Below, in pieces: positions 53,790-61,934 of a DNA stretch of 64,000 nt (the stretch's first letter is position 1; each line of letters starts with the position of its first letter). The notes beneath the pieces were generated by a model, which was given only the letters and a program-made list of their open reading frames with translations, did no database searches and was not told the DNA's origin. The position numbers and the translations under genes are program-made. Location of the stretch: the NCBI RefSeq assembly GCF_907164555.1, contig NZ_CAJQZC010000015.1, forward strand, positions 47,297 through 111,296, written 5' to 3'. This DNA is from Paraburkholderia saeva (lineage in GTDB: Bacteria; Pseudomonadota; Gammaproteobacteria; Burkholderiales; Burkholderiaceae).

Positions 53790-55241
53790 ATGCTGACACT
53801 CATTGCCCAACTCGCGATCGATACAGCCGACCTCGCTGCTGCCTTTCTCTTCCTCTACGGGTTGCATCGCATGTCCTCGCCAGTGACGGCGCCTTCGGGC
53901 ATCTTCGTCGCTGGCATCGGCATGGCGGTCGCCGTCCTCGCCAGCTTTCTGTATGCCTTCGGCGTCGGCGCCGCGGCCCGGCCACACCTGCTGGAAAACG
54001 TCGGACTTGCCGTGATTGCGCTCGGAATCGGCGGTGGTGTGGCCTGGTGGGGCGGTCGCAAGGTCGCGATGACAGCAATGCCGCAGATGGTGGCCATATA
54101 CAACGGTATGGGCGGCGGCGCGGCTGGCGCAATTGCCGCCGTGGTGCTGGTGGGCGACAAGGCGCAGGGCAATGCGGAACTCGTCATGACATTGGTGGGT
54201 GCGCTGATCGGCGCGGTGTCGATGTCCGGGTCGCTGATCGCGTGGGCCAAGCTTGAGGGGGTCATCAAACAGCCGGTGCGCGTGAAAGGACAGCAGGTCG
54301 TCAATGGGCTCGTCATGCTCCTCACGGTCGCCGTGGGTGCCTGCATCGTCGTCGCGAGCGTGGACGAGGCAGCGCGGACACTGATGATGTCTACCGCCGT
54401 ATATATATTTTTCGGTTGCGCGCTGGCGGTGGGCATCCTGATGACGCTGCCGATTGGCGGTGCCGACATGCCGGTCGTGATTTCGATCTTCAACGCCTTT
54501 ACGGGACTTGCGGTCGGCATCGAAGGCTATGTGCTTCAGAACCCCGCGCTGATGATTGCCGGAATGGTGGTAGGGGCGGCCGGCATGCTGCTCACGCTGC
54601 TGATGGCCAAAGCGATGAACCGCTCGGTCAGCAATGTGATCTTTACAAACTTCGGCGATGGAGCAAAGCACAGGCAGGGCAAGATCAAGGGCGAACTGAA
54701 GCCGGAGCAGCCCGGCGACGCTGGCATCGACATGCGTTATGCCGCTTCGGTCATCATCGTGCCAGGCTATGGTCTTGCCGTCTCGCAAGGACAGGGCAAG
54801 CTCTTCGAGTTCGTCAAGCTCTTGCAGGCGGGCGGGGTATCGGTGAAGTTTGCGATTCACCCGGTTGCCGGCCGCATGCCAGGTCAGATGGACGTGCTGC
54901 TGGCCGAGGCCGGCGTGCCATACGACATGATCTTTCAGCTAGAGGATATCAACGACGAGTTTGCCAGCACCGACGTGGCACTGGTGATCGGCGCCAACGA
55001 CGTGGTGAATCCCGTCGCGCGCACCGACAGGTTTTCGGCGCTTTACGGCATGCCAATTCTCAACGCCGACATGGCCAAAAAGGTGCTGGTAATCAAGCGT
55101 GGGGAGGGCAAGGGCTATGCAGGCATCGTCAATGGTCTCTTCTACGCCGACAACTGCAGCATGGTCTATGGCGACGCCCAGGGCGTGCTCATCAGGATGA
55201 TCGAGGCAGTCAGAGGGCTGGGGTTGCCCGCCGTAGCCTGA
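53790..55241 (+). CDS. pntB: NAD(P) transhydrogenase subunit beta (PntB)
   Basis: 483 aa. The membrane half (about 1-280) has many hydrophobic helices including the MVAIYNGMGGGAAGAIA segment. The C-terminal NADP(H)-binding domain III begins around SVIIVPGYGLAVSQGQ and includes FAIHPVAGRMPGQMDVLLAEAGVPYD and VALVIGANDVVNPVARTD. It completes a three-subunit proton-translocating transhydrogenase. It is the last gene in the operon, and the next gene is convergent. Confidence 0.94.
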   Translation: MLTLIAQLAIDTADLAAAFLFLYGLHRMSSPVTAPSGIFVAGIGMAVAVLASFLYAFGVGAAARPHLLENVGLAVIALGIGGGVAWWGGRKVAMTAMPQMVAIYNGMGGGAAGAIAAVVLVGDKAQGNAELVMTLVGALIGAVSMSGSLIAWAKLEGVIKQPVRVKGQQVVNGLVMLLTVAVGACIVVASVDEAARTLMMSTAVYIFFGCALAVGILMTLPIGGADMPVVISIFNAFTGLAVGIEGYVLQNPALMIAGMVVGAAGMLLTLLMAKAMNRSVSNVIFTNFGDGAKHRQGKIKGELKPEQPGDAGIDMRYAASVIIVPGYGLAVSQGQGKLFEFVKLLQAGGVSVKFAIHPVAGRMPGQMDVLLAEAGVPYDMIFQLEDINDEFASTDVALVIGANDVVNPVARTDRFSALYGMPILNADMAKKVLVIKRGEGKGYAGIVNGLFYADNCSMVYGDAQGVLIRMIEAVRGLGLPAVA

Positions 55242-55355
55242 GAATGCATCGAACTCGATTCAACTGAACAGCGGGGCGCTTCCTGAACGCCCGTCACGAT
55301 CCGAAAAGGCTCAGGCGATGGTTGGTGGTGCGTCTGCCTTGCAGCCGGATGTGGA

Positions 55356-56159
55356 TTAGGGAGCGTGGCCGTGAAGGCCTGCGTTCAACCAGTAACCGTG
55401 TTTCCCATAGAAGTGATGGAGCGCTACTTCGTAACTTCGGTGGAGTGGAACCGAGTCGTCATAGGCCGGACTCTGCTCGATGACCTTGCGGGTCAGCGAG
55501 GTTGACACGGTAGACGCGAACGAGTCGATCTCGTCCAGCCAGTGCGTCGCGATCAGTACTTCCTTGCCACCGGGCCACCAGTTACGCGTATCGATAACCA
55601 GATAACGAATGACCCAGGCTTCGTCGTCGTAAATGAAATCTGACACGTGTCCAATACTGCCGTCGGCCGTTTGCAGGTGGTAGCCTTTGACCGCTTGCGT
55701 ACTGCGCAGATGGACGTCGGCACGCGGCCGGCTCGTGTGCAGTATGGGACGCGCCGGCAACGCCTTATTTTCATCTGGCGTCGATGTTGTCGGATCGAAC
55801 GCAGGGTAGGCGCCCATTCCCCACAGGTTAGGCCCACCCCAATACGTCGGATAGTTGTAATAGCGGAGGTACTCGATTTCATGTTGACGGGACACCGGCT
55901 TGTGCGCGTCTATATGCGGGCTGTCCCTTACCTGTTGCCGGGTCAGGCTCACATGGATGGCGTTTGACGCCACGTCCGCATGCTCGACCGAATAAGGAGA
56001 AATCAGTACCTGCCGGTCGCTTAGCCAGTTACCCGTTTCGACCACGAGATAGCGGACACCCCACGACTCATCGTCGAAGTAGACCTGGTTGACAGAGCCT
56101 ATGTCGCCGTCAAATGCACGAACGACGCATCCGTGCAGGCTTTTTATGCTTCGGAACAT
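55356..56159 (-). CDS. tandem PRC-barrel domain protein (copy B1)
   Basis: 267 aa with the same two PRC units as the copies at 27410 and 59433: SLHGCVVRAFDGDIGSVNQVYFDDESWGVRYLVVETGNW near the start and KGYHLQTADGSIGHVSDFIYDDEAWVIRYLVIDTRNWWPGGKEVLIATHW in the second half. The linker has HEIEYLRYYNYPTYWGGPNLWGMGAYPAFD. It follows the SYLF gene copy B by 60 bases on the same strand, so in this copy the DUF3096 gene is missing from between them. AAGGAG lies upstream of the start. Confidence 0.87.
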   Translation of the reverse strand: MFRSIKSLHGCVVRAFDGDIGSVNQVYFDDESWGVRYLVVETGNWLSDRQVLISPYSVEHADVASNAIHVSLTRQQVRDSPHIDAHKPVSRQHEIEYLRYYNYPTYWGGPNLWGMGAYPAFDPTTSTPDENKALPARPILHTSRPRADVHLRSTQAVKGYHLQTADGSIGHVSDFIYDDEAWVIRYLVIDTRNWWPGGKEVLIATHWLDEIDSFASTVSTSLTRKVIEQSPAYDDSVPLHRSYEVALHHFYGKHGYWLNAGLHGHAP

Positions 56160-56219
56160 GATTTCTCCACAACCTGAAGGAGAACATCTTCACATTCGAT
56201 GTTCTTTATGACGAGCTCG

Positions 56220-56807
56220 CTAGAGCGATGTGAGCCGGGTGACCTTCGTACCTTGGAGCGATGCGCCCGCCATTAACCCGCCGTTTGCCAGAACAAAGGC
56301 ATCAACCTGTCCCGTGGCCGTACTCGTATCGACCGCGCCGTTCGCGCCGAGTTTCAGTACCGCCACCGACGCGTCTCCGCCAGCCGACCAGCCATCGGTG
56401 CTTCGGAACCGGTTGAGCGACTGCTCCGTCATGAACAGGAACACGATTGCCCGCGACTGCGCGCCGATCTGCCATCCGACCGAACCCGTTGCCGTGCTGT
56501 AGTACCCGACGGTATCTCCGCCAACGCGCAATGAGCCTTCCCCATACTGGCCGCCGACCACGAAGCCTGCATCGATGACCGACGGAAATATCAGCACGCC
56601 GCGTGCCTTGCCGACCAGTTCACGCGAGCCATTTGCGGCGACATAAAGGCGCGCCAGAGTCGAGTCGACCTCTGCATCAATCGTGTGGCGCTTGTCCATC
56701 TGCTGACCGCGAGCGTCGGTCGGGCTGGTTGTGGTGCAGCCAGCGAGGGCGAGGCCAACTGCCAGTATTGACCCTGGCGTAGTCCATATGAAGGTCCGTC
56801 TGAGCAT
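56220..56807 (-). CDS. SYLF (YSC84) domain lipoprotein, copy B
   Basis: 195 aa. The signal peptide has lipobox LALAGC. The SYLF domain reads LVGKARGVLIFPSVIDAGFVVGGQYGEGSLRVGG, YYSTATGSVGWQIGAQ and ends GGLMAGASLQGTKVTRLTSL, very like copy A (26571-27161). AGGAGAACACC lies before the ATG. The palindrome 60 bases upstream is identical in sequence, orientation and distance to that of copy A, so the promoter was duplicated with the gene. Confidence 0.88.
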   Translation of the reverse strand: MLRRTFIWTTPGSILAVGLALAGCTTTSPTDARGQQMDKRHTIDAEVDSTLARLYVAANGSRELVGKARGVLIFPSVIDAGFVVGGQYGEGSLRVGGDTVGYYSTATGSVGWQIGAQSRAIVFLFMTEQSLNRFRSTDGWSAGGDASVAVLKLGANGAVDTSTATGQVDAFVLANGGLMAGASLQGTKVTRLTSL

Positions 56808-56866
56808 GGTGTTCTCCTGGTTTCCGATGATGACTCTGACCTTGCGCCTTGGCGAAAGCAGATGCG

Positions 56867-56880
56867 GTACGACAGCGTAC
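56867..56880 (-). promoter_or_regulatory. GTACGG-type palindrome with -10 elements in both directions
   Basis: On the minus strand GTACGCTGTCGTAC, 19 bases, GCG and CAAGGT (56839-56844) lead to SYLF copy B. On the plus strand CACTAT (56903-56908) stands at the same spacing and leads to the 51-aa membrane protein gene at 57000. One site may thus drive both divergent genes. Confidence 0.68.
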
Positions 56881-56999
56881 AGACGACTGGCTTTATTGAC
56901 TGCACTATGCGTTCCTGCTTCTCACTCGTTTCGCACTCCACCAGAGGTGTCGACGCAACGCTTGCGATGAGCCGTCTCTACCACCTTTAAGGGCACACC

Positions 57000-57155
57000 A
57001 TGACGTACGCAATGTGGGGAATCCTGATCGGGATGGCGCTGATTTTTTGCGTTTCCTTTTACCGATATGGACATCCGCCCGAGCATGGGCAGCGCCCCCG
57101 CCAGTCGACCGGAACGCGCGAGCAGGACAGGTTGCGTGAGCGTTACGGCCTCTAG
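57000..57155 (+). CDS. small single-span membrane protein, MTYAMWGIL family (copy B)
   Basis: 51 aa, the same length as its partner at 25965-26120. It reads MTYAMWGILIGM, a hydrophobic run to SFYRYGH, a polar proline/arginine-rich segment, and ends QDRLRERYGL. The two copies keep the N-terminal nine residues and the DRLR-x-R-x-GL ending while the middle differs, which indicates selection on both ends. It is likely driven by the palindrome at 56867. Function unknown. Confidence 0.75.
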   Translation: MTYAMWGILIGMALIFCVSFYRYGHPPEHGQRPRQSTGTREQDRLRERYGL

Positions 57156-57257
57156 TCACGGAAACGATCAAAGCGGGGGCGCACGATCGGGTGGATCGTC
57201 CGGTTTGTGCCGCCCGGATCGCTTTGAGCATCAACCCAGCCGACAAAAGGAGGCCTT

Positions 57258-57473
57258 ATGCCATTCCTGCGTGATGCAAATGACCCCACCCGGAACAGAC
57301 GGGTGGAATACGGTCAGGCCGAAGAGGAGCGTGAGAAAAGGCGCGCGCAGGATGCGGCCAGGATTGATCCGGCAGCCGCAAAGTGGCGCTATCGACCCGC
57401 GAAAACCGCCGCGAGCACGACGCGCCAGATCACGCTGGATGACATGTCAATAACCACATCGGGGCCACGATAA
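57258..57473 (+). CDS. hypothetical protein, charged
   Basis: 71 aa, MPFLRDANDPTRNRRVEYGQAEEEREKRRAQ and further, highly charged with a central helical segment and no membrane part. A strong AAAAGGAGG precedes the ATG by five bases, supporting expression. No family recognised. It lies 102 bases downstream of the 51-aa gene and could share its transcript. Confidence 0.6.
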   Translation: MPFLRDANDPTRNRRVEYGQAEEEREKRRAQDAARIDPAAAKWRYRPAKTAASTTRQITLDDMSITTSGPR

Positions 57474-57938
57474 CGCTCACTGGCGAGGTCGCTATCGCCT
57501 GCAGTTTCCCCTGCAAACAATGGCGCGCGAACGTGATGGCGTAAGGACCTGCCGGCGCCTGATATGCGCCTGTCCACCTCACATGCGTTCGCTCATTCGC
57601 GCCGCGTCGTCCCGAGGTCTGATCGGCAGAATGGATGTAACGAGCGGGCATGGAGTCAACCGTGAAACCGCTGGAAGATTGCGGGCGTCATAGTCGGACA
57701 GTGCCGCCCGTATGGTGTAAGCGCCCGCGGATTATGCTGTTCCGGTCGCTTGCTACACCGCGTGGGCTAATCAGGTGCGTATCTGACTGCGGACAATATG
57801 ATTAGGGATTGCTTCGTTACGTCCGACAAGCGTTCAAGGTCAACTTGACTTTCAGTGCGGGCGCAACGCACGAAAAGGGCGCTCACTCGGGTTGTTCCTC
57901 TCCGGGACAGACGGACGTGTCCCACGCGCAATTGCTCT
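57474..57938. other. 465-bp gap, nothing recognised
   Basis: No supported gene. Short frames lack ribosome sites and known motifs. The two flanking genes converge. Confidence 0.4.
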
Positions 57939-58193
57939 TCAGGTGTCTTCGAAGGTATGCGGAGCGGCAGATTTCAAAAACTCGTGGCCGTCCCAGGTTA
58001 GCCGCCAGTCGCTGCCCATCGAGCGCACGAGATTGGCATCGGCCAGCAGGTTCAGCTGATACCACACAGCTCGGTTCGAAACTTCGAACGTATTTTTGAG
58101 CGCGCCTTCAATGTCAAATTCGCTGAGGTGCGGGGACTTGTTTTCCTCGAGCGCATTCAAAATTGCGAGCGCCAGATTCATATCGCGTTTCAC
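57939..58193 (-). CDS. DUF2513 domain protein
   Basis: 84 aa. MKRDMNLALAILNALEENKS and YQLNLLADANLVRS, then WRLTWDGHEFL, match the DUF2513 pattern (MKRDMDLvRxIL ... hlxlLxEAGLI ... LTWxGHeFLD). The fold is winged-helix-like and such genes are often in mobile or accessory regions. It may bind DNA, but no target is known. The gap 58194-58413 holds no other gene seen. Confidence 0.75.
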   Translation of the reverse strand: MKRDMNLALAILNALEENKSPHLSEFDIEGALKNTFEVSNRAVWYQLNLLADANLVRSMGSDWRLTWDGHEFLKSAAPHTFEDT

Positions 58194-58413
58194 GATCTCT
58201 GCTCCTGTCTTAGCCAGGCATGTTCATCGAGCGGGCGTCGCGGGCAAAACATCCCTGCACGCCTCCTGGGCGTGGCGCGTAACACGGCTTGTCATGTCTG
58301 CGGACATTCCGTGAAAAAGGTGACACGTTCTCGGTCAAAATTGCAGTGACGTGACCGAATGCATTTTTTTGTGCCTCGCGATTGCGCGCGTGCCGGCTAT
58401 CCGCGGGTCTCCC

Positions 58414-58617
58414 TTATGTCATCGTGCGTTCGATTTCTTCGAATAACCTGAGCAACCGGGTCACCCGTTTCGTTCCGTCGGGAACCAGGCCCTGATACAT
58501 CGCCAATTCAGAGACGCGGCGCCGCCAATATGAAAGTCCAAGGGGATTTCCCTTGAACAGTTGTGGAATGATCTGTTCGAGGTGCGTAAGGTCCTCTTCG
58601 AATTGATAGTGCTGCAT
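58414..58617 (-). CDS. hypothetical protein
   Basis: 67 aa starting MQHYQFEEDLTHLEQIIPQLFKGN, with LSYWRRRVSELAMYQGLVPDGTKRVTRLLRLFEEIERTM. It is helical and charged without a signal peptide. GAGGGG precedes the ATG at 58617; the open frame extends upstream without support. No family recognised. A GTACGCCGTA half-site about 75 bases upstream does not fit the island palindrome. Confidence 0.5.
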   Translation of the reverse strand: MQHYQFEEDLTHLEQIIPQLFKGNPLGLSYWRRRVSELAMYQGLVPDGTKRVTRLLRLFEEIERTMT

Positions 58618-58769
58618 CGTTCCCCTCGAGCGCCGTTCAATAACCCGCTTCAAGTATGTGGCGAACGAAGTTGCATGTCTGCACGCTACCGTACGCCGTA
58701 TGGACCGCCTGAACCGTAGCCGCAGCAAGAGAGGGGGCCGACGACGTTACAGCCAGGCGCGGACAGGTC

Positions 58770-58928
58770 TTACATCTTGCCCATGAGAACCAGTACGCGT
58801 ATCGCTGCCATGATCACACCCGGCATGCCGGTCGGAAGATAACCCTGGCTGCAGCTATGCGGCCAGGGCGGCAGCGCAGCGACAAGCAGGACGACAAGGG
58901 CGATCAGTACAGGCACGCCCATACTCAT
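58770..58928 (-). CDS. DUF3309 family small membrane protein (copy B)
   Basis: 52 aa, MSMGVPVLIALVVLLVAALPPWPHSCSQGYLPTGM and a second helix ending VLMGKM. The central LPPWPHS and the shared MGK ending match copy A (26184-26372). Two hydrophobic helices are predicted. It is divergent from the DUF3096-PRC pair, 154 bases on the other side of the palindrome at 59083. Confidence 0.8.
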   Translation of the reverse strand: MSMGVPVLIALVVLLVAALPPWPHSCSQGYLPTGMPGVIMAAIRVLVLMGKM

Positions 58929-59082
58929 ATCGGCCCCTCTCGAGCCCTGGTGCGATTACGGGACCCGCTTCGAAATCCACGACCTGAATGATTTCCTTGC
59001 GGGTGCCCTCAATGCCGGGCGGCCGAGGATCGTCTGACCCGTCATCTGGCCTCAGGCGCAGGAAATGCACGACGACTTGTCC

Positions 59083-59096
59083 GTACGGTGTCGTAC
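59083..59096 (+). promoter_or_regulatory. GTACGG palindrome with -10 element, DUF3096-PRC operon B
   Basis: GTACGGTGTCGTAC, 19 bases, GCG and TAACGT (59119-59124). No hexamer stands at the fixed spacing on the minus strand, so it probably acts only to the right. Confidence 0.67.
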
Positions 59097-59129
59097 CGCA
59101 TTCGCATCGGCACTCGCGTAACGTCGGAA

Positions 59130-59197
59130 ACATCAGTTAGTGAAAGAAGGCGGGAATGCTATGACGGACAGGCGACCCGGCTCAAATCGCTCTACTG
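59130..59197 (+). pseudogene. SYLF gene ends left after internal deletion
   Basis: Downstream of the palindrome, the leader (CAGTTAGTGAAAGAAGGCGGG) resembles the SYLF ribosome-site region of copy A. It is joined within a few dozen bases to CCGGCTCAAATCGCT, which matches the last codons of SYLF (LKSL). About 550 bp of the gene are missing. This shows that the operon at 59.1-60.2 kb was once SYLF-DUF3096-PRC like copy A. Confidence 0.55.
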
Positions 59198-59254
59198 GGC
59201 GGCGCAGCGACGCTGTGTGCACTCATTCTTCGTTCAGTCCCGACGAAAGCCGTC

Positions 59255-59401
59255 ATGCACTTTCAGACAAAGGAAGGCCCACCGGTTTCACTGATCGCAG
59301 GCATTCTGATTCTGGTGGTGCCGCGCCTTTTGAATGACATCGTGGCGATTTACCTGATCGCGATCGGGCTTCTGGGGCTGTTCGGAAACCATCTTCACTG
59401 A
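59255..59401 (+). CDS. DUF3096 small membrane protein (copy B)
   Basis: 48 aa, the same length as copy A. PPVSLIAGILILVVPRLLNDIVAIYLIAIGLLGLFGNHLH is nearly the same as copy A after residue 9, while the first residues (MHFQTKEG) differ from MHFLTSAG. Membrane location is predicted. It lies 31 bases before the PRC-barrel gene. Confidence 0.8.
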   Translation: MHFQTKEGPPVSLIAGILILVVPRLLNDIVAIYLIAIGLLGLFGNHLH

Positions 59402-59432
59402 CGCCGCGTTACCGTGGCGGGAGGATCGAACC

Positions 59433-60233
59433 ATGTTGCGAAGCGTCGAGAGTCTGAAGGGAGTCGCCGTCGCCGCCAGCGATGGTGAAATAGGCCATAT
59501 CGAAGAAGTCTATTTCGATGATGAAGCGTGGGGCGTACGGTATCTCGTGGTGAAAACGGGGAGCTGGATCAGCGAAAGACGCGTGTTGATCTCCCCTTAC
59601 TCGGTCAAACACACGGATCCGGGGACGACAGGCGTCCATGTCAATCTGACACGGCAGCAGGTAAGCGACAGCCCCGCTATCGATACTCACAAACCGGTAT
59701 CGCGGCAGCATGAAGTCGAATATCTGCGCTATTTCGGCTACCCGACGTACTGGGGCGGTCTGGGTGTGTGGGGGATGAGCAGCTACCCGGCGTTCAGTCC
59801 GGCGGCCCGGTGGGACGTATCGTCGGATATGCGCGATCAACTCGCGCTGTACGGTGACAAGCCGCCAGGGGATAGTCATCTGCGCAGTACGGATGAGGTG
59901 AACGGCTATCATGTGGAAGCGGCTGATGGAGCGATCGGTCGCGTGTCCGGATTTATTTTCGACGATGAGACGTGGACCATTCGCTATCTCACCATTGATA
60001 CGCGAAGCTGGTGGCCAACCGGCAAAGAAGTGCTGCTGGCGACTGACTGGATCTTCCTGATCGACTGGTTTGGATCCACGGTGTCCACCGAGCTCACACG
60101 CGACTCCATCAAGAACAGCCCGGCCTACGACAACTCGGTTCCGGTAGTGCGTAACTTCGAAACAGAGCTTTATCTGTTTTATGGGAAACCCGGGTACTGG
60201 TCAGGGATGACTGCGGCATCGCTGAAGCCGTAA
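59433..60233 (+). CDS. tandem PRC-barrel domain protein (copy B2)
   Basis: 266 aa. Unit 1 is SLKGVAVAASDGEIGHIEEVYFDDEAWGVRYLVVKTGSW and unit 2 is NGYHVEAADGAIGRVSGFIFDDETWTIRYLTIDTRSWWPTGKEVLLATDW. Of the three paralogues it is closest to copy A (27410), including LGVWGMSSYPAFS and the C-terminal FYGKPGYWS. GGGAGG lies before the ATG. Soluble; ligand unknown. Confidence 0.88.
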   Translation: MLRSVESLKGVAVAASDGEIGHIEEVYFDDEAWGVRYLVVKTGSWISERRVLISPYSVKHTDPGTTGVHVNLTRQQVSDSPAIDTHKPVSRQHEVEYLRYFGYPTYWGGLGVWGMSSYPAFSPAARWDVSSDMRDQLALYGDKPPGDSHLRSTDEVNGYHVEAADGAIGRVSGFIFDDETWTIRYLTIDTRSWWPTGKEVLLATDWIFLIDWFGSTVSTELTRDSIKNSPAYDNSVPVVRNFETELYLFYGKPGYWSGMTAASLKP

Positions 60234-60414
60234 CGTTACGATCACGACGCCCATGCCGCTGCGCTGGCTGCGCGGCAATCAAATCGACAGCGGGCCACGA
60301 ACTACTTGCAACTGCAAACCCGGGGATAGCCTCAACGTTCACGTGAGCGTTGCGCACGTGCGAGCACTCAAGGCGATCATCGGGGCTTAGGGGGCGTTCT
60401 TCGCGACGCGCCGT

Positions 60415-60777
60415 TTATACCGCTTTGAGGTCCGGTAGCTGGCGATCAAATTCCCGTCTCACCACGTTGTAGCACTCACACACACACTTTTTTCGAACCC
60501 GGGACGATGCAGCACTTCAATATGACCATGGGTGTACCGAATCAGCCCCGCATCCTGAAGCGTCAACGCCGCTTCTGTAACCCCGAACGCCGCACGCCGA
60601 GCAGGTTGGCAATCAGTTTCTGCGTCATCTTCAGTTCGTTGGACGGCAGGCGATCGAGCCGACAGGAAAATAGACGCGATCGAGCCGATCACCCGACTCG
60701 TATGCGATGTGTCCGAAGGGCAGATTGACGCGAACCAGATGAGATGAAAGACGCGTCGACGGTGCGCGCTGCATGGG
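60415..60777 (-). pseudogene. Crp/Fnr regulator with internal deletion
   Basis: On the minus strand the start LSSHLVRVNLPFGHIAYESGDRLDRVYFPVGSI corresponds to residues about 24-56 of the intact regulator at 28595. Then about 110 residues are missing and the sequence resumes with LPSNELKMTQ (other frame) to GVTEAALTLQDAGLIRYTHGHIEVLHRPG and ends RREFDRQLPDLKAV with TAA at 60415-60417. The effector domain is mostly lost, so it is inactive. No gene was found in 60778-61038. Confidence 0.82.
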
Positions 60778-61038
60778 TGCCGTCAAACGCATCCGGAGTA
60801 GTTCAATCCAACAACGACGGCGGTCAGGCATGGACCGCGTCCGTGTCGAAGCACGCTGCTGCCATTGGCGGTTAGCTCACGGCTGCACGGTTCCAGGTGA
60901 CGGCCTCCTCCGCGTGCCTGCTTCGGGGGAGCGATCCGAAGGCCACAGGTGCGCGCAGGGAAGTCTTCTATGTCCCCCTCTGTTCTACGATGGCAGGTCA
61001 GTTCCATCGCGCGCGGCCTGGCTTACGTGTCATTCTTG

Positions 61039-61380
61039 TTAGCGGAGTTGAATTGGTATGAACAGACTAATGCCAGGTGACTCCTCGGGAGCATAGACAA
61101 CGGGCGGTGGAGAGTAGACGTAGTCCTGACGGCTATAGTCCTCGCCATGACGCCGGGCATCGTGCTGATAATGTTGATCCCGGTGAGCGGCATGATGTTC
61201 CTGCTCGTGGTGATTCCCGCCACTGGTCGTGTGTTGCTGCTCCTCGTGCTGATTGTTGTTGGCACCCAGCGCAGGCGCAACGAACACCCCGCTGACGACT
61301 AACGTGACAGCGGATGCCATCGCAATCCGGCTTTTCGCTGAACCCCTGTATGCAGTTCGTCTTTCCGTGTTTCTCATCAT
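61039..61380 (-). CDS. secreted His-rich protein of unknown function
   Basis: 113 aa. A signal peptide (residues 1-39, SAVTLVVSGVFVAPALGA) is followed by a His/Glu/Gln-rich segment (about 41-83, including HHEQEHHAAHRDQHYQHD) and a short ending with PPPVVYAPEESPGISLFIPIQLR. AGGAG lies just before the ATG. The histidines could bind Zn, Ni or Cu in the periplasm; this is inferred from composition only. The C-terminal beta-like ending recalls small RcnB/YXWGXW-type proteins. It is next to a Spy-like gene. Confidence 0.65.
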   Translation of the reverse strand: MMRNTERRTAYRGSAKSRIAMASAVTLVVSGVFVAPALGANNNQHEEQQHTTSGGNHHEQEHHAAHRDQHYQHDARRHGEDYSRQDYVYSPPPVVYAPEESPGISLFIPIQLR

Positions 61381-61451
61381 GTTCTCCTGTCTACGGCCCG
61401 AAGCGGCGCACTACGCTGCTTCGAGTCACGCCGATTCCGGGTGGCTCGCGA

Positions 61452-61934
61452 TCAGCTTTTCTTTGCCGGATGGTGGTGATCGGTCCGGAAGATCAGATCG
61501 GCATTCTTTTTCTGCTCGTCGGACATGCTGTCGTACAACGTCTGGAAGACCGGTGTGAGCTTTCTTATACCGTCGGCATGCGCGTCTGCGGCCTGACTGT
61601 AGGACTTGAGATCATCCATGGCGTTCATGCTGTTCATTTGACTCACGCGAGTCGCTCTAAGCGCGTGCATCGTGTCCGCGTTGTCGCGCATGACCTGCGC
61701 GACCTTTTGCCAGAGCGCTTCCTGCGCCTGAGTGATCTGAAGCCTGCTGTGAAGGCTGTTGATGCGCGAGTCAATCGACTCGTGGGCTGCCGCGGTCATC
61801 ACATGTGCTGGTGCGGGACTTTGCGAGGGCGTCGCGGCGCTTGCCGGGCTCGTGAACGCCGCTATCGCGAGAAAGAACCCCGCTGCGACTGCAGATGCAC
61901 GTCCTGGCGGAAGGGTGGGAGTGTTCGTTTTCAT
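61452..61934 (-). CDS. Spy/CpxP-like periplasmic protein (LTxxQ type)
   Basis: 160 aa with a signal peptide ending TSPASAA. The mature part is helical: SRINSLHSRLQITQAQEALWQKVAQVMRDNADTMHALR and LTPVFQTLYDSMSDEQKKNADLIF, the two halves typical of LTxxQ-motif proteins related to Spy and CpxP. These act as periplasmic chaperones or stress sensors. GGAG precedes the ATG. A perfect GTACGG palindrome lies 149 bases upstream. It is followed by the His-rich gene on the same strand. Confidence 0.8.
   Translation of the reverse strand: MKTNTPTLPPGRASAVAAGFFLAIAAFTSPASAATPSQSPAPAHVMTAAAHESIDSRINSLHSRLQITQAQEALWQKVAQVMRDNADTMHALRATRVSQMNSMNAMDDLKSYSQAADAHADGIRKLTPVFQTLYDSMSDEQKKNADLIFRTDHHHPAKKS

Noticed and set aside
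58685..58700. GTACGCCGTATGG as a further copy of the island palindrome
   Set aside because: It is closer to a direct than an inverted repeat and lacks the second arm and the -10 hexamer.
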